Below are positions 31,078 to 44,342 of a DNA stretch of 64,000 nt, in pieces; the first letter of the stretch is position 1; the number at the start of each line of letters is the position of its first letter. The notes below the pieces were generated by a model. That model saw only the letters and a program-made list of their open reading frames with translations, did not search any database and was not told the DNA's origin. This DNA is from Zoroaster sp. YZ-2022. Lineage: Eukaryota; Echinodermata; Asteroidea; Forcipulatida; Zoroasteridae. The stretch spans positions 7,245,500-7,309,499 of the forward strand of contig CM055835.1 of the NCBI GenBank assembly GCA_029582265.1, written 5' to 3'. The position numbers and the translations under genes are program-made.

Positions 31078-34000
31078 CTGCACTCATGAAGAGAACAAAA
31101 CATCTATCATAACTTCTAATTTTTAACAAATGAATTTGAACCAGTCAAATAAATTGAAATATAGGGTCATTCCATGCCAACTCACCTAGAGGTTGTTAGT
31201 GACCGACTCAGATTTTGCTTATTTGTTTTCACTATACCTCTATTGGTGTAATAAACACACAACAAATTTTTTCTCCCAACTCCAAGTCGTTTCCGAGATA
31301 TGGTTCCTGAAATATATAGCCACACCCACTTTTTTCTCCCTCCAAGTTGCGTTTATTTGTTTACATTTTAGAGGCCTATATCTCGGAATGGGGTGCAGAT
31401 ATTTTGTTGCAAATTTGTACACAGGGTTAATGACACTCATTCTGCTATAATCTTCTGTCAAAAATAGTATATAACATCTCCTTGTTAAGTTAGGGGTCAT
31501 TCAAAACAACAATTGGCCCGACGTAAGTGATTTTTTGCCACATTTGGGCCCCTCTGGTGTCCACACGAGTGGTCAGAATGCGCTCATATTTTATATGCAT
31601 ACAAAATAGGTACATAATATGTCTGCCAAAAACAAAGACGGACCAATCATATCTCCATCAAAGGTATGACTGGGGTCTAAATATAGGTTCGCAGACAAAA
31701 ATGTCAAAAACCACCTCCTAATGGATGGCTGACCAGGTGGGCGACTCACTACACTTGTATGTATGTATGTATGTAAAAATATTCACTTTGGTATCTGTTC
31801 TCCTTTCAGCAAAATCTGAGTCGGTCACTGATAAATATTCAAAAATGTAGGTGATTCTGTATGGAAAGACCCTATCTTTGATGCAGGTTAATGACCGGTT
31901 TTGGGCGTGGTCACGAGCGTTAAGAACCGAGCCGTGAAAACCATTCATAAATGCCGATATCAATTTCGTTGAAATACGACACACGAAATCAGATTGTCTG
32001 AACTGTCTTGGGCATTTATGAATTATGTGCATCGGTGGTTTTAAAGGTACGGTGTATTCGTCATTAAAATCTTAGCAAATTAATGTTTGAACATGTAATT
32101 TTAAACGTAATTGGTGTGAGGCTCGTGCTGATTATAATCTTCTCTGAAATACTCTTATCTGACGTGCTGTCCCTTAATACAGAAAAGTTAAACAATTACA
32201 ATTTCCAGTTCGAATTTAGGAGGGCGCTTTCGCTAATGGGGCAGCTTGGCCTTTCGAACATATACATATCGCTGGTTAGCAACTGTCCGACTTGCGAGAC
32301 TGCATTTTCATCGCTAGAGGGCTTGGGATGTGCACGGAGCAGTCCCTAGATAGCTCTCTATACGTTAAAAAAGTGTTGTTCATTCTTGTGTTAATAAGGG
32401 AATGTGGTCTTTACTGCAGGTTAACGACCGGTTTTAGGTGATGATGGGCGTTAAGGACGGAGCCTTTACGGAGCCGTGACCACGCTCGAAACCGATCGAA
32501 AAGACCAAGAGTCAAACTGTTATTCCAGTGGCGTAAATCCGTGTCGAAATGTGTGTGGGGGGGGGGGGGATAATACTGAAATCTGTTTGCATTATGTACC
32601 GGATTTCGAACGTCGCTCAACGGGGGATACCCCCAACACCGCAAAAAACATCAATTTATATACAATTTTTTTTTTTTTTACCAAAAGGGGATTGAACACC
32701 CTTGGTTACGCCACAGGCGCACAACCAAAAACACCCCCCCCCCAAAAAAAAAAAAAAAAAAAAAAAAAAACGTCTGACATAAAGATGACACCCAAACAAT
32801 AATAAATATTTAAACAAACCAAATTTCACCCCTATTTCGCACGAATTATTCGATTATTCGCTTATTAGCCTATTATTTTTTTTACCGCATGACAAATTCT
32901 TGGGAGGGGGTGATCCTATGGACCATCCCCCATATATCCCTCCATCCCCCGGGATTTACGCCCGTGTGTTATTCCCATTCATAAATGCCCGTATCGATTT
33001 CGTTTTCAAAATGTAAAAAAATGTTGAATAAAGCCAAATAGAATTGGGCAAATTCACGTTTTGGGGACACACGAGATCCAAAGTACAGGCGCGTGATGCC
33101 AATCTCCGTCTCTCTGATTGGTTGAAATCCGCGTCGCGTGTCGCACAAAACAGCTGGTGAACAGCTGGCACATTGGTGCTGTTCTGATTTTGATAAGCTA
33201 GTCTACACGTAACCATGGAGGAAGAAGAGACTTTCTTCCTCCATGACGTAACCTAGCCTGAAGATCCGAAGTCACGCTTTCAGGCTCGTGAATTACGCCC
33301 ACTGATCTCCATTATCCCTTTCAGTACCAAGACCAATTTTTCACTTATGCTTTGGGTACCGCACTCATTTCTTCTTCATGCCCACTTCGTTACCACAGGA
33401 CTTTTGGCAAATTTCATTGTATAGCGCCCTCACGTGACGATGCAATGCAATGCAATTTCTCTATTGAATTTTACAATAAAAGACCAATTATGTTGACCTA
33501 CATGAAAATGGTGAAACACTGTTATTGGGGTTTATTAAGTATTATGTGACTTATACAGAAAGAAATCTGACTGTGTACAATTTTTTAATCAATTTTGTTT
33601 GAGTAAAGAAAAAGACTGAACCAGGACTTGAACCCGATGCCTCTGGAATATAGGGATAGCTCAGGTGGTAGAGCGCTCCCCCTTCCCCCTTCCCCCTCCG
33701 GTTCAATGTTGACAATTCTGGGCTTGCGGTGCGTGTATCATATCAACATTGAAATGGGTGGAATAGAATGAAATCACATGTATACAACCAAACGTAGTTG
33801 GGCACAGACAGATCATTGGGTATGAAAATTCTCAAAACAGGGAACACATGCACATTGGCTTATTACACTGTTTACAGATCATACGCGTTTGTGTTCTCTT
33901 TGCCCTAGTACTGCAAACAACACAGTCACATTTTTTGCTGACAACACTATCCAGGATAGTGACGTGAAAAGGGCCTGAAACCACATGGAAGTTGGCTTGC

Positions 34001-37000
34001 ATGCTGTGCTGGGTTGTACTTCCAGGTGGAAAAAAGTCCTTCGATGACCTTTACCATAAAATCCAAATTGGAAAGGTGGTGGTTTGTAGGTATGTTGTTG
34101 TATACGACAGTAGCATTCAGAAAACAGATGTTGAGAATGTTTACGAATACTCTTTCACCATTTCATTGTTCTGTGCAGATGAGAGTAATACTGCAAAATT
34201 TGTGCTGCCAGACCAGTTCCTCCCATGTACACTCACTGGCCATAAGTATTGCAACATTGAAATTCACACCAAAGTTCAGTTTGGAGAACTGTGTTACAAT
34301 AATTTATTTTATTTTATTTACACTACTTAAGACTTCTTGAAAGTGCCTGTGTTTTGAAGTCAATGTTCTTTTTTACTGTTCTTGCTCGGAAACAAAGTCC
34401 TTCAATACTTTGTCGGGTAACCACGTGACCTGATAATTGCGGCCATCCGTCTAGGCAATGTCTCGTACAAATTCGTGTTGCAATACTTTTGGCCAGTGAG
34501 TGTATTTATTATAATCGCAAACTACGGAAGATTTTTAATCTCACGATGTCCGGTTAAACTGTTTTTACTACGAATCTGCTTAGTGGTGACACTGCAATCA
34601 CCGTAATTTGTCAAGAGTTACACGCTTTATGTCTTGTCAGACGACGCATAGTTGGCCTGCCTTTGTATAAAACCGGAGATCTTCTGTTTTTTTCATTGGG
34701 AACTTTTTGGGATGAGCAAAATCAGGAATTCCTTGTGTGGTGTAGCGCACAGTTCCACAAACTCCAAATCCTAGCTGTGATAACTTGGAGACCAGAGCTG
34801 GGCTATTGTACCAATTATCCATGAAGATGACATGCCCTTTGTGTTCCAGTCCTTTCACTAGATCCAAGACAACCTGGCCTGGTGCATGAAGGACGGATGG
34901 ATGGTGTGTTGCCATGGTTGCAGCATGTGCAGTGGAGGGTTGACCTATTGCTGTACTTGGCTGAGACCCTGTGAACATCTTCCAAGCACACGTATACCCG
35001 GATTCGGACTCATTTAAAGAGAAGCATTTCAGTCCCCACTTGTTGGCCTTTCGCGGTAAGTACTGCTTAAAGCTCAGTCGTCCTTTGGACTTCACCATAC
35101 TCTCGTCCGGTGAGAGGTTTCGTCCAGGGCTGTATATTTTGAGAAAGGTTGGCAGTACAATGTCGAGTAAAGGGCAAAGTTTTGCCAGTTTGTGGGAAGG
35201 GCTGTCTACTTGAGCTCTTTTGTTGGCTAGGTGAAAAAATCTAAGGATTGCGGTGAATCTGTTGCGGGACATAGATGACGGATATACCGGACTTTGAAGG
35301 GCATCTGACATGGACCAGTGCATGCTGTTGATGCCCATGCAAAGTAATAATGCTACGAATGCCATCATTTCGGGAACATTAGTTGGAGTCCAAGCAGGCT
35401 GACGATTGGTTGGGTTTGCAGGCAAAGTTTGTTCAGCATATCGATTTGTATCCGTCACCATCAGCTCCCAAGTCGCGAGACAGAAGTACAGTTGATAAAT
35501 TTAGAAAGGTGTACAGTTACTCAAATCTTCAGAAGTTCCCACTGAATTGCATGGGTTGTCTCGTGTAAGTGTTCGATTCACACCAACCAGACCAGTAGTT
35601 CGACTTTTCCGATGAAGATGATGAGGTAGGGACGCACTCCTCTTCACTATCTTCCGACTCCGGTGTAGAATCCTCGTCGGAAGACATGTCCGACCCACTA
35701 TCTGCGAAGATTTCTTCCAAAATTTGTGCACTTTGATCGGCATCCATGACGATATAGGATGCAAATGCTCGTGGTCGTGCTTTGTCAGCCAATCAGAAAG
35801 CGCTGGTCAAGTGAGGGCGTTATTGACATTTCCACTATAACAGGTTTTACCAGTATGCCACTGGGGCACACCGGGAACAAAGGAGAATTGTTTTTGTGTG
35901 CCAAAAGAACACCACGGTACCCAAGTGATATGCAACATTGAGCAAATTTTGCTCAGTGCACATCGTAGCCCTCTAGCGGTGAATTTGCACCCGCCGTGTC
36001 TTGATTTGCGTCGTGTGAGCGTTGTGCGAATACTTTATGCGCGTATGTTATGGTACTAAGCGCACGTGTACTTCTGCCAGCCAATGATCACTGGAGATAT
36101 TCCGCGCGTACGCACAACTGCAAAATACGCCAAACGCGACGCACAATCGCTGCCCTTCGCCAACAGTGGTCTAACAACATGTGCCCTCAACAGCTCATGC
36201 ACGGTGCGAACAATGGAGATCAACGACGCCAAACACTGGCCGCGCAGCCGCCATGTTATTTTCCCGGAGATTCAACTTTGACGTGATATGAGCGTATGGT
36301 CCACGCGCGCGCAATATTTCCAGCGATATTTCGATGGCAGAAGAATGCGCGCGTAGTAGCATTCAGTCGCGCGCGTAGTAGCATTCAGTCACGCGCGAGT
36401 TCGAAGCGTGACAGCAGATTGTTGGTACAAACAATGTCATATCCAGTGAAATCCCTTGAATGGTATGCCCGGAGGATAGGTTAAAGACAAGATCATTGTA
36501 GGTCACGATTGTAGGTCATTCATTAATCAAACTATTACATGGTCTATATCATAAACCGTGCATTTTTGTTCCATCCCATTTGATCGATCGCATGTTATGC
36601 ATTATATACACAGCAGTACAAAACGCCCTCTTTTGATAAGACACAACCATTCGAGCAAACCGTGCGTCAGAAGCCGAAAAATAAAGTAGTGGATGCCAGA
36701 ATACAATCTTGTATATTTTGTTTATTCTTATAGTTTTATCCTCCAATCAAATGACAAAGATCTACTTGGATGTTATATAAAACAAATAATGATTTTTTTT
36801 TGCATTCGTGCAATGGAGAGAATATTTTCATTCGTCGGAAGATGGAATGTTCCATTCAACTCCTTCTCACCATTGCACTCAAAAACATTCATTATTTGTA
36901 TACTAGTCTACACCATCTGGTTCTATTTGTTTCGCACAGATCCAGATCTCGATCACCAAACATTCCGTACGGTTAGACAGTTTACTGATCCGGATCCTGT

Positions 37001-40000
37001 ATTTGCTGATCCGGCTCACGCAGTGGATACATGCTAGATCCAAGATGGCGCAAACGAAAATGACAAGACCAAAATCATTACAGAATTCATTAAATCGTCA
37101 TAATCTTAAAAATACTTTTTTAATTATTTATTTGAAGGCCAAAATAAATTATCATTGCTATCAAATGATATATAAAACAGTTTGTCTAAACGAAAATCTG
37201 CATTTAGCGGATGGATTCTGCCAGCGGGCACGGTTCAGCTGTAGTCTGGTACTCATCGTATACAACAGGCATTATCTAGCGGCTGAGCTACGACATGGAT
37301 TCGATCCCAAAGTTTCCATTTGTTATCGCACTGCGCAATATCACACGATCCTGATCCGCACACCCTCCGTTAACACATCACCACGTGATTACGTGTTGTC
37401 CAATCAGATTGTCTAAACTGTCTTGGGCATTTATGAATATGTTAATAAAGACACAGTTATCTTTAACAAGAAAAAGGGAAATAAAAATAAAACTCATAAT
37501 ACACATTGATATAGTTATTAGAAAGCCGGTAACTTACCGGAGGATGACACACTGATTCCTCTATCTTTCCTGCCACACGAGTGTAGTAATCCTGGCCACA
37601 TGAAGCTGAGTTCCCATTCCCATCTTTCACTGTAATGTTCAGCTTGGGACAACAACATGTTGCCCTTCAAAAACAATTACAAGAACATTAATATAATTCT
37701 TCTAAATTTACTGAAAGAATGGACACAGAAATTGTATCAATTCTATAAAACTGCAAATTCATCTGTCCTTCCAAAAAAGATACGATAATCATTAAAGTTA
37801 TCTTCCATTTTATGAAATTAATTGTTCGGGTAAGTTAGTACCACATTTAAACAGGAACATTACTAGATTAATTTTAAGTAATGCACGTAAAAGAACCCAG
37901 AACACTTATCGTGGAAGTGTAAGGGGTTTACCCCGGTGTTTCTGGTTCACATTGCAAGCGCCCTTGTTTACAGGTTTCCTCAGGCTTTCGAGCTTACAGT
38001 GCTTAAGTGCGCTTTTCTGAGGCATCCCTTGGTTTCATTACCAGAAATGATTAATAATAATAATAATAATAATAATTACATAGGCCGACAATGAAAGAAA
38101 AACAGGGATTTGTAAACTGCACATTTATAAAGGCACCATGGTAAATTAAAGTTGACACGTTTGGTGTTATTTAATATCTCAGTTTTTGAACGGAAATTTA
38201 AATTAAATAGCTGTTGATTTTGTCAATTATGCTGCGAAATATGTCATCTTCGATTGATTCACTTCCCTTTTACGAGGAACAACAGTGTACGGATTGAAAA
38301 CAACATACGTGTAAAGTGCTGTCGTGTTACGCTGCGAGAACTCCTCGTATTCAAGCGACTGCCCCGACTTAAAACCAATCTCAGGATCCAGAAGGGTTTC
38401 CGTCACTATCCTGTCATCAGTGGCCTGAAATCGTATCCACCACTGATGCTTGTCACAATCGCTGCCCGTCTGATTGGCCGTACAGCCCCCACTGGTTTTC
38501 AGCACGGTGCAAGTTGGAGCAGTGATGTCATCCGAGTCTGGATTTTCCTAACATATGCAAACAAATTAGTTTACTTACAGAGTTTATGCTGAAGATGTTG
38601 AAAATTGTTTCCCTAAACTTGTTATTTAAAAGGTATTGTGAGATGAATTGTGAGTATCTGACATTCCCTCACATTGAACAGTGGAGAATGAAATCATATG
38701 AGCGCGCGACATAAAGCCACTGCCGCTCAAGGGCCCCAGCAGCTTGATTTTTTGATCGATACGCATGGTTTTAGGCAGGGATTTAATATTAAACTAACAA
38801 GGAATATATATACCATGTGGAAAATATATTATAATTTGTTGCCCGGGATTATAGCACTGGTCGTCCTCTCTAAAATTATTTGAAGATATATATCCCTTCC
38901 CACGGGTTTTGGGCCCTTGTAGGCACCAAGCAAGACCAGATACTTCTTAATTCAATAGCACTAGTAATACCCATGACAACATTATAGCATAAATATTTAC
39001 ACAATTTTGGTTTGCATATAAGCTATCCCTAATTCGGATTAATGATTCAGTAAAAATAATCTGATAAAATATAGGGTTGGGTGTTTTATATTAGTGATAC
39101 TTTTCATTGCATCCGAAACTATTAAATTGTCGAAAATCAAAAAAAGCGTCCTTGTTATGCTAAGTCAAGCTACCATTGAAGTCATCAACATTATCTGTGA
39201 CAATAGTTATGGCAATAGTTATTCCACTCACTTCAATAGCACTCTCGTTTTGAAATTCAAACACCGTGACGTCAACAGAAAGGAAATTGAGAACAGTGGT
39301 CAAAGAACTTGTAACAGTCAATGTCACCTTCCTGTATGCAAAACAATCAGACACACATAACATAAAAATCATAACAGCTTACACAGTCATATTAGGCTTT
39401 TCTAGAAAAGGAAGAACATAAAGTTGGATCGGCCTATTTACAACCAACAAGATCATCTTCTTCTCAATAGAAGAATATTGTTCTGAAACAGACCAAGAGG
39501 TAAACTCACACGTGGGTTCCAATCGGTGCTTCTTCAGAGGCAGCCACAGTAACCACTCCCTCTCGACTCGCCCCCGTAGACAACACCATGGAGTTCGGTA
39601 ACACAGAGGCCTGGACATTTGGTTGCGAGACCATAGCTGACAGCAGGGACGATGAGCCCTCGCTGGATGTAGACACGATGATGGTCATGGTGTCCTCTGG
39701 ACCACTGTTGGTGATTCGAAATGTGAAGTTGCCTTCACCTCCTGGTGAAATATCCTCTGCAATGTTTCAAACACAAATATAGTACATGCCAAGTCACTAT
39801 GCCAATCTATGTCATTATCCGATAGTTGAATAGATCACGTATATGGACATTAGTCAAAGTATCATGTAAGTTATATACAGCTCTATATATTTATTGCAAA
39901 TTCGATATTTTGACACTCTTACAGCAGTGGTATCACTGACTGGTTTAATTTATTTTAGGTAAAACAAAATATTTTAACTGGGCCTTTCAAAGACACAGAT

Positions 40001-42137
40001 AAGTATTGAAATTAATTCCCTAACTTTAAAGGTAAGATACAACACATAAATGATAGTTTTATTTTCACAGGTCGGTTGTTTAGTGTATATATCTTGATTC
40101 AAAGAAATTAGGTATACTTGTAGAAGCATTTTTGACAACATTACCAATGTTTTATCTTTAATTTATATAAATGTATGTATTAATAAATGCCTCGCTTATC
40201 ACGCTTATGCACTTCATGTTTGATGTGTCCCCAAAAGATGGATTTAGCATTTTGTAACATTTTTATTTAAATTGGAACTTTGCAACAAAAAATGAATGAA
40301 ATCGAGATTGGTCCATCATCACTTGGTCTTCACACTGTGATAAGGCCAGTTTGACGAACTTGTTATATAATATTCATATTTAGCATCATACTACAAACCT
40401 ATGGTGTTGGTTCCCAGAACCTGTTCCAACTTGAACTCCACAACTTGGATCAAAGACGGTTGTTTCCGCTGGAATAGCATGCCTTGGGTATCTTCCCCAT
40501 AGAGGCTGACGGTGAACGGCTGGAATGTGCAAAGAAAATCACTGCTGTATATTAATTAATCCTTTACCATGTGTTGAGGGATTTTAAAGGGGCAATATCG
40601 TCACGATCAGAGCAGACTTTCAACAGGGCATGGAATCGGTGTCCTAGTTTAAGATGAACACAGTGACTGAAAATTACTGCCTGATTTATGCAGCAGCAAC
40701 GGTAATATGACCTTATCATGTGCGGTATTAATTTCAGTCACTGACTTAATCTAAAATTAGTACTCTGATTTCCATGCCCTGCTGATCGTGACGATATTGT
40801 CCCTTGAAGAGCTCCAAACTGGATTTGTCAATGTAATTTCGAATTGAGCACAGAATACTTATTTTTAAAAGGCCTCTGAAATATTGATTTAATTTTGCCC
40901 TACACCGACATGTGTATAGCACTGTATACTCAGTGCTTTCTGAGTGTCTGTGAAAAAACTACACAGGCGACTCGGGCGGGATTCGAACCCACGACCTCCT
41001 GCTTACTAGTGCAGACGTCTTAACCTCTCGACCACCGAGCTTGCCCGATGTCAATTGGCCGGCTAAAATCCCATATAGCAGCGGGTTCCGCGATATATAT
41101 AGGTTGGTGAAATTCTTGTGTCGGGAGATAAACAAATGATTTAATTTTGCCCTACACCGAAATATGTATTATGCCTCTGAAATGTGTTTTATTTTCTCTC
41201 TAATATTTGAAAACATTATTTACAACCCTGTATCCAAGGGGACATTACTTTTTATGAAAATGTGCCAATTCTTGAGCAATTTGTTACAGTGTGATCTGAT
41301 GTAACATCATGGTTAAGTTGTACGTATACAAGTAATTTTTCTTAATATGTTGTCTTGTTAACTTAGTTTTTGGTTACAAATCAGTAAATTGAAATAACCA
41401 CCGTTAAGCAAAGTTTAGGGCTTTGATCTTGTGAACATGCAGGGCTCCTGTGACACTGAATTACTGTTGTGTTCTCACAAAACAGAATAAGCATGAACAT
41501 TTTTACTTTACGTCAAAAATATACTTCCCATTTGATTTAAACCTGTCCAGAAGCACAGGGCCTATTAATTGGATACAATTTGTATATTCATTACATTGCA
41601 TTTCATAGGTCCATAAGTAGGGGGACACTAAACTATTCGCTCCATGCACTACCGGTACCTATTGAGGGTGCCCTTTCAAAAAGCAGCATCTGTCGCTTGG
41701 GCATTTATCCAATATCACTGATTAGCACGCGCTACTGAATTCATTTACATTCAAAAGTTCGCGATTATCGGGGAAGATCTGTCTGTGAATATACAGTTAG
41801 TACACACAGTGCCACAAAGTAGATATAACATTTTGTAACAACTCAGCTCTCTGAAATTAGATTTCTGGTATATTCACACTACAATACACAAGGAATGTGG
41901 TAAAAGACTTGACGCATTATTCTTGAAAATGATTTCCTCGCCGAGTTGGAAATCACATGCCCACATGCGAACGGCAATCCATAATTCCCCCATTCGTCAT
42001 GGGGAATAATCACGGCATGCAATATTCAGAGAGATAAAAAGAATTGGTGTAATAGGGGGGACACCAACATATTCAGGGGAAAGTTGAGGTATTGCTTATA
42101 CATGCCCTTATTTTTGTAGGGATACCACTGGCAATCA

Positions 42138-42185
<48 letters not shown>

Positions 42186-44293
42186 TTGGTTGAAACATTT
42201 CTTGTTAACAATTCAACAAGTCAGCAAGTCCACTTTCTTCTGAAAAACGTCACGTTTTCAAAGCATCCCCTTGCTGCTTGCCTGTGGATTTGCTAAACCC
42301 AATGCCACAGCTGTTACCAACCTGGTCTGGAACAGTAAAGCTGGTTATGTATAATCCCTCGGTCTTCCCCTCCACGGGTTCCACGACCCTGCTGAAAAGC
42401 GTTGTCAACCCCATCGAGTTATGAAGAACTATGCTGACGGATTTGATGATTTCCGGTGCTGATACTTTCACCATGATCTTTAATTCGGATCCTTAAAAGA
42501 GAAGGTACAACATTTGTATACTCGAAGGTACAACATAAATGACTACAACTCTATTATAACAATTACTTTAACTTAAGGTATATGATTGAAAATCGAAACA
42601 TAGTCAAATGGTTGAATTGTAATGAGAAACTTACTTGGAGTTCGGCCTAAGCTGATAATGGTATCAATCTTTCACAGAAAGCTGTCAGTTTTAAGAGAAG
42701 TTTGAATTTAGAGGAAATAGTACCCTTTCCTAAATTCCAAGTTTGACAACAAATCTGAATACGATTTCACTATTTTTTCGCAAAATATAACGCAACATAA
42801 TATAAAGCTGTAACGCTCACAGGTTGGTCAGTAAGTTGGTGATTTAAAACGTACCGGGTAACGATTTTGTTTTTATCTGAGGTGGAATTATTTCAATAAC
42901 CAGGCCAGAAAATGTAAAAGTTTTTTTTGTACATTATGTGTTGCGTTGCCGTGCGTTGTGATTTTGTGTTGGAAAAATATTGAAATTACTTTCTACCATC
43001 TTTCTTGACCTATTGAGGTGTGTGCACTTGGTTTTCTTGTATACAAACATGTACATGGTTTAAAGGGATGTTCCTGCAGATAAGCCAATTTCAAAATAAC
43101 ATTCAATTTAATACCAGGCTCAGTCAATTTGATTTGAAATTCATTACTCCCTTCATCATTATTCAACATTTTTCATTATTCATTAGTTGAGTGTTTGATT
43201 GTCTTTTAATGTCATTTATCATCAAAATCAGTTCATTCAATTTCGTCAAAACAGTAGAAAGAGGTTGATCAAACATTTAGTTTCACCATTGGGCAAACAT
43301 TTTCACTTTTGCATCCAAATTTAATAATTAATTTCAAGGATGATTCAGGTATAAATCTCTCTCTCCCTCTCCCTCTCCCTCTCCCTCTCCCTCTCTCTCT
43401 CTCTCTCCATATATCAATCCAACATCTCTTCATCATGTGCCCTGAAGTACAGCCAGCCCTAAATCTTCTACACACACTGCTCAATCGTCTTCTACCGTCT
43501 CTTCATTTGAACTTTGACCTCTACTGGGCTTTGATTCCGCACGCCAAGAACCGTGGAAGGGAGGTAGTGCGCATTGCCAATTACCTGATCGTCAGTTTAA
43601 AAAACGTAATTTATTATCTCTACCGCACTTCTTGTATTTCTGACCCCCTTACAATTTGGAACCATCGTCTCAAAAACAAAATTCTCCTTGAATTCACGTA
43701 TTTTAAACAATGTAATAATGTTAACAAATTTCTCGCCAAATGGTCCCACAATAATTGTCTCTTTATTTATGATAACAACATTTTGACATGGTTGATATAA
43801 CTCTTTGATCCCCCTCTCCCCCTTTTCTTCTCTTTTTCCTGTCCCTTTGGGAGCCACTGGGGTGGGCCAAAAGGCCCACATCCATTTACCCAGTGGCTCC
43901 CCACCCCAGGGTTCCGTATAAGAACCTTTTCCTTCCTTCCCCTTCCTTCCCCTTTTTCTTTCAACCATTTCATTTTTTCTCCACTTTTGTTATTTTTGAT
44001 ACTTTGTTTAAAGATACTTTATTTAAAGATTCACTGAACATAGATAACTTTGTTATCTTTTGTAATTTTATTTATGTCATTAATGTTACAATATTATTGA
44101 CAAACTTTTGTTTTACTGATTACCACCTTTTATTGACAAATTATTGTATATCTTGATTATTCATTACTTTGTTGTCTATAAGTAATATTGTCTATATCTT
44201 TACAAAATTATTGTAAACTGATTACCACCCTTTTATTGTACCTCTGTATATATTTGTTTTTATTAATAAAGTTTTCTTCGGAAAAGTCAAAAA

Positions 44294-44342
<49 letters not shown>

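Noticed and set aside
31193..31500. ORFs of 85-86 codons on both strands
   Set aside because: They lie within the inverted-repeat element at 31161-31875 and are not conserved in any way that I can see.
33649..33710. A tRNA-Lys/Ala-like gene
   Set aside because: Only the 5' half is tRNA-like; the rest is CCCCCTT repeats with a weak B box.
33992..34340. Two overlapping plus-strand ORFs of 108-112 codons
   Set aside because: No recognisable motif; the 3' ends run into the Tc1-like MITE; no supporting splice or codon evidence.
40968..41044. A functional tRNA gene (minus strand)
   Set aside because: A and B boxes and acceptor pairing are present, but the anticodon loop has 8 nt and the unit is embedded in a SINE-like insert with long direct repeats.
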